From Streptomyces chattanoogensis (lineage in GTDB: Bacteria; Actinomycetota; Actinomycetes; Streptomycetales; Streptomycetaceae), in assembly GCF_001294335.1 (NCBI RefSeq), contig NZ_LGKG01000137.1, positions 91,567 to 155,566 of the forward strand: a stretch of DNA of 64,000 nt. Direction: 5' to 3'. The notes beneath the pieces were generated by a model, which worked only from the letters and a program-made list of their open reading frames with translations, had not been told where the DNA came from and did no database searches. Within the stretch, counting starts at the first letter, position 1. Each line of letters starts with the position of its first letter. Below are positions 1-9,015 of this stretch, in pieces. A program made the translations under genes and the position numbers.

Positions 1-1
1 G

Positions 2-1258
2 GAGACCTATGCCCGAGTCGCGCGGGACTGGACCGTGTTCCTGGCCGAACGGGGCATCCGCCTCTTCGACGCCCGCGCGGAGTTGAAGCGCGGCCTGAGC
101 GCGTACGCCGTGCATCGGGCGATCGGCCCGGTGGAAGCGCGGTTTGCAGCCTCCACCTGGAACCAGCACATGAGCATCCTGTCGACCCTGTACGGATGGG
201 CGCTCGATGAGCAGTACGCGAGTGCGGTGCCGTTCACGTACAAGCAAGCCGTCACCATGTACGGCGACCGGGTGCGGATGCGGCAGGTGAACTTGGCCAA
301 GCGCCGGATGCCGAAGGCCCATGTGACGATCAAGTACTTCGAAGAGGACTTCGAGGGCCTGTTCCTGCAGGGGCTGGCAGGGCTGTGCCCGGACGGCAGC
401 GAGGACCCGTGCTACCGGGGGCGGACGACGGCGCGCAATGCGGCGGTGGGCGGGTTCGCCCTGTCCAACGGGATGCGGCGGCAGGAGTTCACGCATCTGC
501 TGCCGTGCGAGGTGCCGGCGTTGCCGCGGCGGCGGTCGCCGCTGCCGATTCGGGTGCCGGTGCCGGCCGGGATCACCAAAGGCCGGAAGTTCCGCACCAC
601 CTGGACGACGTATGACGCATTGGCCCGACTGCACCAGTACATGCGGATGCAGCGCGCGCTGGCGGCGATGGGCTCGTCGTGGCAGCCGCCGACGCGCTGG
701 GGTGACCCGCTGGTGGTGACCGAGGCTGACGAACTGGGCGGCCGGGTCAACGGGGAACGGGTGGCCTGGGCTGAGCTGACGCCGCGCGAGCGCCGACTGC
801 TGGTGGCCCCGGGCGGTGGCTCAATGCTGCTGGCCCTGCAGGCGGACGGGAGCCCGTTTCTGGACTGGAACACCGTCTTCAAGCGCACTTCGCAGCGCAT
901 CCGGGAGCGGTTCGAGCCTCGGTTTCCCCACACCGCCCCGCACCGGTGCCGCCATACGTTCGCGATCAGGACGCTGGAGCGGCTGGTCGGCGGCTACTAC
1001 GCCCAGGCGGCGAAGCTCGTCAAGGACACCGACGCGGACGCGGCCCTGGCTCTCTATTTGAGCAAGACCGATCCGGTCATGGTGCTGCGGGATTTGCTCG
1101 GCCATTCCAGCGTCCTGACCACGGAGGTTTACCTCCGGCGCCTGGATACGACCCGGATCTACCGCGACGCCTACGAGCGTGCGGGCGATGACCACGCTCT
1201 GCTGGCTGAGGCGGAGCGGGAAGCCGACGACGAATTCGACGGGGACGACGATATCTGA
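2..1258 (+). CDS. Tyrosine recombinase, Tn554 TnpA-like (5' end outside window)
   Basis: Site-specific DNA recombinase that cuts and joins strands through a tyrosine nucleophile. The frame is open from base 2 (ETYARVARDW...), so the gene starts left of the window; the GTG at 35 is internal to the SAM-like N-terminal domain. Catalytic features are visible: an Arg in GMRRQE, HRCRHTFA (H-x-x-R) and LGHSSVLTTEVYLRR with the His and the nucleophilic Tyr. The C-terminus is acidic. The stop overlaps the next start (ATATCTGATG), and two more recombinases follow, so this is the first gene of a recombinase-trio operon of Tn554/RIT type. The family assignment is secure; equivalence to TnpA is inferred from gene order. 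Confidence 0.88.
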   Translation, partial: ETYARVARDWTVFLAERGIRLFDARAELKRGLSAYAVHRAIGPVEARFAASTWNQHMSILSTLYGWALDEQYASAVPFTYKQAVTMYGDRVRMRQVNLAKRRMPKAHVTIKYFEEDFEGLFLQGLAGLCPDGSEDPCYRGRTTARNAAVGGFALSNGMRRQEFTHLLPCEVPALPRRRSPLPIRVPVPAGITKGRKFRTTWTTYDALARLHQYMRMQRALAAMGSSWQPPTRWGDPLVVTEADELGGRVNGERVAWAELTPRERRLLVAPGGGSMLLALQADGSPFLDWNTVFKRTSQRIRERFEPRFPHTAPHRCRHTFAIRTLERLVGGYYAQAAKLVKDTDADAALALYLSKTDPVMVLRDLLGHSSVLTTEVYLRRLDTTRIYRDAYERAGDDHALLAEAEREADDEFDGDDDI

Positions 1259-2994
1259 TGCCCGCGGAGATCCTGGAGAACCCACTGCGCCTGTCCTGCA
1301 CCTTCACCCGGGGCACCACGTCGGTGCTGAAGGTCGATGATGCCCTCAACCCGGTACTGACCCGGGAGTTGCTGACCGGCCTGGTCTACCTGATGCACCC
1401 ACACGGCAACGGCGACTCGCACCGCACACTGGAGAAGCACAAGGGCACGATCGACTGGTTCGTGGCGGCGCTCGCCGAGCGCGGCCATCAGGGCGGTGTG
1501 GCGGGTCTGACCCGCGCGACGCTCGCGTAGCTGTGGTGGTCGGCCGGCAACCGACGTGAGGCGGAGAGCCGTAGCCTCCTGGCGGCCCTGGACACGGAGA
1601 CCGGCGTACTCGCCCCGGATGTGCGAGCACTGGTGGGCGGTCGCCTCTACAACAGGTACCCCGGCTACGAGCCGCACGATCCCTATGACGAGGTCGCCTG
1701 GCAGAACCTGGCCGATGCCTGTCGGAGAGTCATCAAGGAGTCCTGGGCGGCCCACTGGTCGGCCCGAGCCGCAGCCGAGACAGGTCAGGATCCGTACGCG
1801 CACGGTTGGACACACGAGAACATCTGCTGGCAGATGGTCCACCACGGGCCCGCCACCACAGCCGAACTGGGGGCACAGGACGGCTGGACGAGTAGCCAGG
1901 CGCGATACCGGATCGGTCCCGTGCACATCCAGCGCCAGGCTCTGTTCCCCGGGCCGCGGGTGATGCTCGCCTACCAGTTGCTGTTCGGCGTCTACACCGG
2001 GATTGTGCCCGACGGCATCGACGACCTGGGCGTCGAGGATCTGGAGTGGGCCGGGCAGGCCACCATCCTGCTGAAATACCTCAAGGGCCGCACCTCGCAC
2101 GAGAGCCTGACCCTGTCGAAGAAGGCCGTGCGGCTGCTGGAGCGCTGGCTCGAGCACTCCGCCCTGCTCCGCGTGCACTGCCCGCCCGAGCTGCGCGAGG
2201 GGCTGTGGCTGCGGTTCGAGCCCACCGCCTCAGGTCCCTACCGGCGAGGTCCCTGGCGGATCAGTCGCCCCTACCGCACCACACTGACCCAGTGGGTGAA
2301 TGATCAAGGTGTGGTCGATGCGAACGGCGCCGTGATCCGCCTCCACCGCCACGTGATCCGCACGACCTTCGAGTCGCATCGCGACCGGGGTTCGTGGTTC
2401 GGCAGCCGCCGTTCCACCATCGACCCCAACCACTCCCCGGCCGTCGAGGGCGATCACTACTTGTCCGCCATGACGACGGCCCAGAAGAACTCGGTCGAGG
2501 AGATTGTGGAACAGGCCCAGGGCGACCTGCTGCGCAGGAGCCGCCCGCCGATGGTGCTCAGCGAGCAGGACATCGCCCTCTTCGCGGACCAGTTTCCCCA
2601 GCTCGTCAGCGAGTTGGAGCTTGACGAGGCAGCGATCGCCGAGCTGGTCGGTGGGCAGCGCGACGTGTTCGTGGCGTCCTGCGCCGACCCGCTCGCGGGA
2701 GTGCACGGCCCCAAAGGCAAGCCGTGTCCGGCCCGTCCGTGGGTCTGCCTGCTGTGTCCGCTTGCGCTGTTCACGCCCGCGCACGCGGTGAACCTGCTGC
2801 GGATGAAGGCATTCTTCGCCCGCCAGTGGCAGCAGCTACCCGCCGCCCAGTTCATGGCCGTCTTCGGCCACTACGCCCAGCGGATCGACGAGGTCCTGTC
2901 CAAGTACGACCCCGCCCAGCTCGCCCGGGCCGCCACCGAGGTCGCGGACACCGACGACGAAATCCCCCTGCACCCGGAGGAAAGCACCCGATGA
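1258..2994 (+). pseudogene. Second tyrosine recombinase, TnpB-like, split by an in-frame amber codon
   Basis: One continuous frame of about 578 codons interrupted only by TAG at 1528-1530 (CTC GCG TAG CTG TGG). The parts before (90 aa) and after (from 1531) are in the same frame, and the sequence between 1531 and the next GTG at 1621 still reads as protein. The C-terminal domain holds RHVIRTTF (H-x-x-R) and DPNHSPAVEGDHYL, which would carry the catalytic His and Tyr. The usual first Arg box reads GIVPDGIDDL and lacks Arg. The stop overlaps the next ATG (ATGA at 2991). A single substitution from CAG or GAG would explain the stop. The gene is either dead, translated as two pieces, or read through. 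Confidence 0.75.
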
Positions 2995-5150
2995 TCACGC
3001 CCACCCGCCCGACCTCGCAGCCCGCGGGCAACGCTGCGTCGCCGTTCGCCGGCGCCGACCTGTGCCGGCTGGTCGGCTTCACGCTTCCCACCGGGGCACC
3101 CCGCTCTGTGTTCGAGGACGACATCTGGGACTTCACCCAGGTCATCGGCATGCCCGCCTACCTGGCGAAGTGCGCCCGGCGCCTGGACTTCACCCGCATC
3201 ACCAACCCGCGGTGGAAGACCGTGGCCAAGGAGTACGCCGCAGCCCAGATGGCCCCCAGGCATGAGGCTGTGCGTCTGCTGCCGCACGCCAACCGCAGTA
3301 TCAAGGCGATCGGCACGATCTACGCGGAGCTGCTGGAGCTGGTCCGCTGGCTGAACTGGCTGACAGTCCGCGGCGTCCGGCACCTGGACGAGGTGACCGA
3401 ACATCACTGCACTTCGTTCGCTCAGTACCGGGCGACACACCGCCCGAACGGCGCGAAGACCCCGCACCGAGAGAGCGTCCACAAGCTCGTCGCCTCGGCG
3501 ATCCTGGGCCTGGTGCAGTATGGCGAGCTGTTCACCACCGACCGCTACCGCGAGGGCCTGCGGCCCTTCGCCGGGCACACCGCCAACGAGGTCGCCGGCG
3601 CGGACTCCGGTCCGGCGGAGAACAAGACCCAGCCCATGGCGGACGAGGTGTTCCAGCCGCTGCTGGCCGCCGCCCTCTACCTCGTGCACGCCCTCGCTCC
3701 GCACCTGGTGCGCGAGCTGGAGACCAAGTGGCACCAGGATGCCGCCCGGACGTCACTGCCGTCCTCCGCGCTCGCCGACCCGGCCGCTTTGGAGGAGGTC
3801 TTGCGCCGCCATGTCACCGACCGCCGGCCCTTTCACCTTCTTCCCGCCCGGACCAAGATCCGGACCTGGGGGCTGGGCAACGAGGACCCTCTGGCCAGGG
3901 TCAACCTGCGTGCCATCGCCCACGAGGCAGGGAAGGGTAACTTCGGCCCTCAGCTGCTCGGCCAGATGCGCTCCGCCATCGAGAAGGCCGTGGACGACGC
4001 CGGGGTGGCCGAACCCTTCTGCAGTGATGCCGCGTTGATGGAGCGGGCCGACGGCCAAGGGGCGGTGTCGTGGTCGCTGCCGCTGGCCGAGCGGGACCTG
4101 CGCACGCTGACCCAGGTGGTGAAGACCGCCGCCCACCTGGTGATCGTGGCGCTGTCCGGGATGCGCCAGAGCGAGTTGCGCGAGATGAACGTCGGCTGCC
4201 GCGTCCCACCCGTGGAAGCCGGGCCGGGACTGGTGCGCTACAAGCTGGCAAGCCGCGTCGTCAAGGACAAGCCGCTGGGCGGCGTCGCGGACGAGTGGGT
4301 CGTGGTCAAGGAAGCGTATGACGCGGCCGAGGTCGCCGAACAACTCCTCGGCGATGGCGCCGACATCGGCGACCCGCTGGTCACCGGTCCCTTGGACCGC
4401 ACCCGCTTCACCACGTTCCGGAACTGGGTGAACGGACCCGCGGGCCAGCGACTGGGACTGGCACCCATCCCCGACGGACCCTTGACCGCACGGATGCTGC
4501 GGCGCACGCTCGCCCTGGAAATCGCCTACCGGCCCGGCGGCCTCTTGGCAGCAAAAGTGCAGCTCAAGCACTTGTCCGTGGTCACAACCGAAGGCTACGC
4601 GGCGCGTCCAGGCGGCGCTCAGGCCAAGTTCCTGGCCGAAGTCAACGCCGAGGAGAACGAGCGCAACAAGGACCTCGTCCTGACCGAGTTCCGACGCTAC
4701 CAGCAGGGGCACCTCCCCGCGGGCCCCGGTGCTCGTGACCTGATCGACTTCTTCGCCAGCGTCGACGGGCAGCTCGCGCGCACGGGCGCCGAGGACTCCG
4801 TCGTCGTGGACAACGATCAGCAGGTCCGCGACCTCCTGGCCGCCCGCGCCGAGGTCCTGCACCTCGGGGTGGCCAACTACTGCTGGTTCACCGACCCGTC
4901 CAAGGCACTGTGCCTGAAACTGGCCGGCACCCCCGAGGCGACGAAGCCCCTGGTGGGCATGTGTGATTCCTCGCGCTGTCCCCAGGCCACCCACCATCCC
5001 TGCCACCGGCCCGTCTGGGCCACCAGCACCCAGACCAAGCAGGCGTTCATCGGCTCCATCGCCCGCCGACAGAAATCCGAAAAAGCCCGGCTTCAGACCG
5101 ACTTGGACCGCGACCTTGCAGTCCTCGCCGCCATCGACGCCACCACGTGA
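2991..5150 (+). CDS. Third tyrosine recombinase, large (719 aa), with C-terminal Cys/His cluster
   Basis: The start is ATG 2991, which overlaps the previous TGA; GGAGG at 2976-2980 serves as ribosome binding site. The catalytic domain is in the second half: SGMRQSELREMN (Arg I), ARMLRRTLALE (usually H-x-L-R-R; the His is Arg here), LKHLSVVTTEGY with His and Tyr. The C-terminus has a Cys/His cluster, CDSSRCPQATHHPCH, that could bind zinc, followed by a basic helix. Recombinases of this size with a C-terminal metal cluster occur as the last recombinase of Tn554-like operons. It probably acts with the two upstream recombinases in insertion and excision of the element. Confidence 0.82.
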   Translation: MITPTRPTSQPAGNAASPFAGADLCRLVGFTLPTGAPRSVFEDDIWDFTQVIGMPAYLAKCARRLDFTRITNPRWKTVAKEYAAAQMAPRHEAVRLLPHANRSIKAIGTIYAELLELVRWLNWLTVRGVRHLDEVTEHHCTSFAQYRATHRPNGAKTPHRESVHKLVASAILGLVQYGELFTTDRYREGLRPFAGHTANEVAGADSGPAENKTQPMADEVFQPLLAAALYLVHALAPHLVRELETKWHQDAARTSLPSSALADPAALEEVLRRHVTDRRPFHLLPARTKIRTWGLGNEDPLARVNLRAIAHEAGKGNFGPQLLGQMRSAIEKAVDDAGVAEPFCSDAALMERADGQGAVSWSLPLAERDLRTLTQVVKTAAHLVIVALSGMRQSELREMNVGCRVPPVEAGPGLVRYKLASRVVKDKPLGGVADEWVVVKEAYDAAEVAEQLLGDGADIGDPLVTGPLDRTRFTTFRNWVNGPAGQRLGLAPIPDGPLTARMLRRTLALEIAYRPGGLLAAKVQLKHLSVVTTEGYAARPGGAQAKFLAEVNAEENERNKDLVLTEFRRYQQGHLPAGPGARDLIDFFASVDGQLARTGAEDSVVVDNDQQVRDLLAARAEVLHLGVANYCWFTDPSKALCLKLAGTPEATKPLVGMCDSSRCPQATHHPCHRPVWATSTQTKQAFIGSIARRQKSEKARLQTDLDRDLAVLAAIDATT

Positions 5151-5166
5151 AAGAGAAACCAGCCAG

Positions 5167-5661
5167 ATGGCACGCATCAGTGCAGAGACCCGGGCCCGCA
5201 ATGAGCAAGCCATACGCGCCGCGATGGAACGCCTACTCAGCGGAGAAGTACCGCCCGACGGCAGCACCGACCTGAAGACCCTCGCCCGCATGGCCGAGGT
5301 GCCCCGCACGGGCTTCTACCCGAAGAAGAACCGCGACAGCACCCCACAGCCCGGGCCATACCAGCATCTGGCCGAGGAATTCGATCGGCGCCTCACGACC
5401 CTTCGCCAGGCCGGAACGATCCCCGACCCAAAGGCCGCGCAGATCGAACGACTCAAGCAGGCCAACGAGGCGCTCAAGAAGCGCCTCGAACAATGCGATA
5501 CCGAACTCGCCGACCTCAAGGCGTTCAAGCAACTCGCGCTGTCCCGGATTGCCGCCCAGCAGCATGAGATCGAGCGTCTGCGCGAGCAGACCACGGCCGA
5601 CACGAAGATAACAACGCTTCCCCGGCGCCCAGTTACCGGTGCTATCGGCTCATGCAGCTGA
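5167..5661 (+). CDS. DUF6262-type coiled-coil protein of a recombinase operon (TnpC-like)
   Basis: A 164-aa protein starting at ATG 5167, 16 bases after the third recombinase. The N-terminal third resembles a helix-turn-helix (residues 5-50, with LKTLARMAEVPRTGFY). A long predicted coiled coil follows (about residues 70-145; heptad-like Leu/Ile with many Lys, Glu and Gln). Proteins of this kind (DUF6262) habitually end three-recombinase operons and are the positional counterpart of the small Tn554 TnpC, an accessory factor for transposition. That role is inferred from gene order and shape. The last 10-15 residues look unconserved. Confidence 0.72.
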   Translation: MARISAETRARNEQAIRAAMERLLSGEVPPDGSTDLKTLARMAEVPRTGFYPKKNRDSTPQPGPYQHLAEEFDRRLTTLRQAGTIPDPKAAQIERLKQANEALKKRLEQCDTELADLKAFKQLALSRIAAQQHEIERLREQTTADTKITTLPRRPVTGAIGSCS

Positions 5662-5688
5662 CATTTCCACCGCCCCGACCTCACGGAG

Positions 5689-7065
5689 GTGACCTTCATC
5701 ACGAGAGCCGCACATACCTGCAGTCGAAAGCGACACGATGACAAGACCCGACACCACACCCCCAACCGCCGCTCAAAGCGACACCGGGCCGAGGGACACA
5801 GGCTCTGCCGACAGAAGGGTCCAGGCGGATGGAGCCACGCCCTGACCGTTCTCGGCGCACGGGACGTGGGCATGGAATGGGACGAATGGGCCTGCAAAAC
5901 CCGTGCCGCGGCAGGCCAGCTGACCATTCGCACCGACGTGGCGCTGTACCCGGTCTCGCCCTTCCTCGGCAGGACCGTCGGGCTCATAGCGAGCCCTCCC
6001 TGCCAGGCATGGTCGATGGCAGGCAAGCGCCTTGGGCTCATCGACCAGCCCCTGGTCCACCAGGCCGTCACCGATCTCGCCCAGGGCCGCGACACCCGCG
6101 AGAAGATCCTCGCCGCCTGCCGTGACGAGCGGTCCCTTCTGGCTGCCGAGCCGATGCGCTACCTGCACGCCCTCAACACGGTCGGCCAGCCGGAATGGGT
6201 GGCCATGGAGGAAGTCCCCCACGTGCTGCCGCTGTGGCGTCAGTACGCCGCAATCCTCCGTAGCTGGGGCTTCTCGGTGTGGACCGGGACCTTGAACGCC
6301 GCCGACTACGGGGTTCCGCAGAGCCGGCGGCGGGCGATCCTGCTCGCCTCCCGCACGCGGACCGTCGAGCCCCCGCCGCCCACGCACGCCAGGGACGCTG
6401 AACCCGAGTCGCTGTTCGGGCCGGGCCGCGCACGGTGGGTGTCCATGGCCGAGGCCCTCGGCTGGGGCGCCACCGACCGTCCCGTGCCGACCGTGTGCGC
6501 CGGCGGCGGCCCCGGCGGCGGGCCCGAGCCCTTCCCCTCCGGATCACGCAAGACCCTCACAGACGCCCGGCAGCGCGGCGCCTGGAAGCCTCAACCGTCC
6601 GGTTCGGGTGTCTTTTTGAAGAGCCGCCACGCGAACGCGGGACAGGGCGAGCAGACCGGCCGCGAGGAGAGCCGTACCGCTGGCGCTCCCCGCCCCGCTG
6701 ACGCTGTCGAGGCCCAGCGCTGGTCATGGTCGCTGCGCAGCAACAACCAGGCCAACGCCACCATACGCGCAGTCAATGAGCCGGCCGGAACGCTGTTCTT
6801 CGGCCACCGCGCCAACGAATGCACCTGGGTCGCCGAGCCCATGAGTGACGACATAGGCGCGGCCCCGGCGCCGGATCCGATCCGGATCACCGCGCAGGAG
6901 GCCGGCGTGCTGCAGACCTTCCCCGCCGACTACCCCTGGCAAGGCAACAAGGGCCAGGTCTTCAGCCAGGTCGGCAACGCGGTGCCGCCCCGGCTCGCCG
7001 CTCACCTCCTCGCCCCGTACCTCGGCAAGACCCTCACCCCCGACGACTTCACCCTGGCCGCCTAA
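5689..7065 (+). CDS. DNA cytosine-C5 methyltransferase
   Basis: Transfers a methyl group from SAM to C5 of cytosine in DNA. Visible motifs: SPPCQAWSMAG (motif IV, catalytic Cys), AMEEVP (motif VI), QSRRRAILL (motif VIII Q-x-R-x-R), and near the C-terminus QVGNAVPPRLA (motif X). The segment between VIII and IX is the variable target-recognition region. The N-terminus is odd: SAM motif I survives only as KGPGGWSHAL, and the preceding 40 residues are basic and atypical. The most natural upstream ATG (5738) is in another frame, which suggests a small indel near 5800-5815. The gene overlaps the next start by one base. It is typical cargo of actinomycete integrative elements. Enzyme activity is uncertain because of motif I. 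Confidence 0.8.
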   Translation: MTFITRAAHTCSRKRHDDKTRHHTPNRRSKRHRAEGHRLCRQKGPGGWSHALTVLGARDVGMEWDEWACKTRAAAGQLTIRTDVALYPVSPFLGRTVGLIASPPCQAWSMAGKRLGLIDQPLVHQAVTDLAQGRDTREKILAACRDERSLLAAEPMRYLHALNTVGQPEWVAMEEVPHVLPLWRQYAAILRSWGFSVWTGTLNAADYGVPQSRRRAILLASRTRTVEPPPPTHARDAEPESLFGPGRARWVSMAEALGWGATDRPVPTVCAGGGPGGGPEPFPSGSRKTLTDARQRGAWKPQPSGSGVFLKSRHANAGQGEQTGREESRTAGAPRPADAVEAQRWSWSLRSNNQANATIRAVNEPAGTLFFGHRANECTWVAEPMSDDIGAAPAPDPIRITAQEAGVLQTFPADYPWQGNKGQVFSQVGNAVPPRLAAHLLAPYLGKTLTPDDFTLAA

Positions 7066-8186
7066 TGCCCCACCCCACCCGCCCGTACGAGGACGACGAC
7101 CTGGACGACCTGCCCCCGCCGCAGCCCGTGCACTACGCCGAGCAGTCCCTGCTCGGCGCGCTCCTCCTAGCCCCCCACCGGCTCACCGACATCAGCCCGC
7201 TTGAGGCCGACCACTTCAGCAACCACGCCCACGGTGCCCTCTTCACAGCCATGGGCACCGTGCCACCGCCCGACCCCGAGACCCACCGCACCGATGTGGC
7301 CTGGCTGACCGCCGTCCTGGACGCCGCACGCCCCGAAGCACCCGGGCTGACCGCCTCCTACCTCCACACCCTCATCCAGGTCTGCCCCTGGCCGCAGCAC
7401 GCGCCGACGTACGCGCGGATGATCCGGGCCGACCATGCCCGCCGGATGCTGTGTATGCACGCCGAGCGCCTGGCCCAGACCGCGACCGACGCCACCCTTC
7501 CAAACCCGGCCGCCACCACGCTGGCCCAGGCCGACACGCTCGGACGGTTCCTGCAGAACCTCTCCGGGCAGTTCGCCCCGCACCCCGGCTCCCTCCCCCG
7601 CACCGTACTGCCCGAGGCGCCACCGAGGGACAGCGGCGAGGAGGCCCTGGACGAGGAACGGCTGCTGCTCGCGACCGCCACCGCACACCCCGCAGAGCTG
7701 AAGGACATGCGGTGGCTGATGCCCGAGGACTTCGCGCTACCCCTGCACGCCTCCCTGTGGCAGTGCCTGACCTCACTGGTCCACCGCGGCGATCCTGTCG
7801 ATCCGGTCACCGTGCTGTGGGAGGCCCAGCACCGCGGCCTCCTCACAGGCGGCCCCGCCCCCGGCGACCTGATGACCCTCGTCTCCGCCCCCGTCGGCTC
7901 AGCCGAGTACTGGGGCGAGAAGGTCCTGCAACGAGCCCTGCTCGCCCGCGCCCAGGCCGTCGCCACCCGGATCACCGCCTACACCGACGACCCGGCCAAC
8001 ACCCCCCACCAGCTGATCGCCGGAAGCCGCCGCGCCCTGGCCGACCTGGGTGCCGTACGTACCCGCTGGCGCCACGCCACCTCACCCGCGCCGGCCTCCA
8101 TGCCTCAGCCTGCCAGAGCAGCAGCCCCGCCCCGAGCAGGCCCACCGCGGACCACAGCTCCGTCTCCCTCGCGTATCTCCCACTGA
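7065..8186 (+). CDS. Protein with two DnaB-N-like domains and no helicase core
   Basis: A 373-aa protein whose ATG overlaps the methyltransferase stop (TAATG). Residues about 20-150 resemble the N-terminal domain of replicative helicase DnaB (HYAEQSLLGALLL...LEADHFSNHAHGALFTAM). Residues about 205-330 repeat the pattern (DEERLLLATA...MPEDFALPLHASLWQCL), so the fold occurs twice. No Walker A or B follows, and the C-terminus is a low-complexity Ala/Pro tail. In DnaB this domain binds primase and the helicase loader. A free tandem copy in a mobile region could recruit or interfere with host replication proteins; that is inference. It lies in an apparent operon with the methyltransferase. Confidence 0.7.
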   Translation: MPHPTRPYEDDDLDDLPPPQPVHYAEQSLLGALLLAPHRLTDISPLEADHFSNHAHGALFTAMGTVPPPDPETHRTDVAWLTAVLDAARPEAPGLTASYLHTLIQVCPWPQHAPTYARMIRADHARRMLCMHAERLAQTATDATLPNPAATTLAQADTLGRFLQNLSGQFAPHPGSLPRTVLPEAPPRDSGEEALDEERLLLATATAHPAELKDMRWLMPEDFALPLHASLWQCLTSLVHRGDPVDPVTVLWEAQHRGLLTGGPAPGDLMTLVSAPVGSAEYWGEKVLQRALLARAQAVATRITAYTDDPANTPHQLIAGSRRALADLGAVRTRWRHATSPAPASMPQPARAAAPPRAGPPRTTAPSPSRISH

Positions 8187-8200
8187 CCCCGAATGCGCCG

Positions 8201-8398
8201 GTGGCCGGGCCCAGCCCGGCCACCGGCAGAAGCGAGCAGCCCGTCGTGCCACCGCCCTCCACCGACGTGCATGTCCACCTCGACACGCACCCCACGCACC
8301 CCGGTGCCGTGACCGCCTCCGTCACCGGCCCCCGGCACCAGCTGGCCCACGCCCTCCACATCACCCCGCGCGATATCGCAGCCCTGCCCGATCTGTAA
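8201..8398 (+). CDS. Possible small protein downstream of the DnaB-N gene
   Basis: A frame of 65 codons from GTG 8201 to TAA 8398, in a different frame from the preceding gene. The second half (HVHLDTHPTHPGAVTASVTG, then HQLAHALHITPRDIAALPDL) looks like genuine protein rather than shadow sequence. No clear ribosome binding site is visible. It may instead be the true C-terminus of the preceding gene after a frameshift near 8140. Function unknown. Confidence 0.3.
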   Translation: MAGPSPATGRSEQPVVPPPSTDVHVHLDTHPTHPGAVTASVTGPRHQLAHALHITPRDIAALPDL

Positions 8399-8427
8399 CG
8401 CCGTCGCCTGACCGTCTCTCCGGTCCC

Positions 8428-8451
8428 GGACCCGCCCTTCGGTGCGGGGCC
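8428..8451 (+). terminator. Possible GC-rich terminator hairpin
   Basis: CCCGC (8431-8435) pairs with GCGGG (8444-8448) around a CCTTCGGT loop, 30 bases after the preceding stop codon. A similar motif occurs at 15581-15603 (GGCCGCGCTTCGGTGCGGGGCC). No T-tract follows. Confidence 0.35.
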
Positions 8452-8487
8452 TTCGTCGTCGTTGGCTGCGACCGGCGCGAGGCCGTC

Positions 8488-9015
8488 ATGCGCACGCCCC
8501 CTACCGTGTCCCTCATGAACTGGGGGCTTGAGTTTGTGGACGGCTTCGACCCGTCCGAGCTGGTGTTCACCGGGACCGTCTACGGCCTGTAGGACCGGCG
8601 ATACCCGGATCGGGTCCGCTACGTGGGGCAGACGACGCAGAGCCTTGACGTACGGCTGCGGGGCAATCTGTCGTCGCCGTCGCCGAAGGTTGCCGCGTGG
8701 CTGGCGGCGATACCGGAGGCGCCTGTGATCCGGCCGCTTCGCGAGGACGTCGCGGAATAGGAACTGTCGCGCGTCGAACAGGAGGAGATCGCCCGGCATC
8801 TTTGCGCCAGCGCCGATCTGCTCAACCACGTGATCGGCAGGGAAGGCCGGGCGATCGTCTTCCGGCGGATCTTCGAAGATGCGGGGATCACTGACGAGGA
8901 CGTCGATTACTTCCGTGCTCACCCCTCGCGCTACGTGCTGATGCTCCGGCTTAGGGCGACCGAGGTTAGGCGTCATCTCAGGCGACGTGCAGTTGGGCGG
9001 CTCGGCCACCGGTAG
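8488..9015 (+). pseudogene. GIY-YIG nuclease-type gene with two in-frame TAG codons
   Basis: One reading frame from ATG 8488 (or ATG 8515) runs to 9015, broken only by TAG at 8590-8592 and TAG at 8758-8760. The residues on both sides fit a small GIY-YIG domain protein: TVYGL before the first stop, RVRYVGQTTQSLDVRLRGNL just after it (the YIG part and the conserved Arg), then ELSRVEQEEIARHL. Both stops are one substitution from GAG or CAG. The 3' end is overlapped by the adjoining IS. GIY-YIG proteins cut DNA. This copy should be inactive unless amber codons are read through. Confidence 0.6.
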
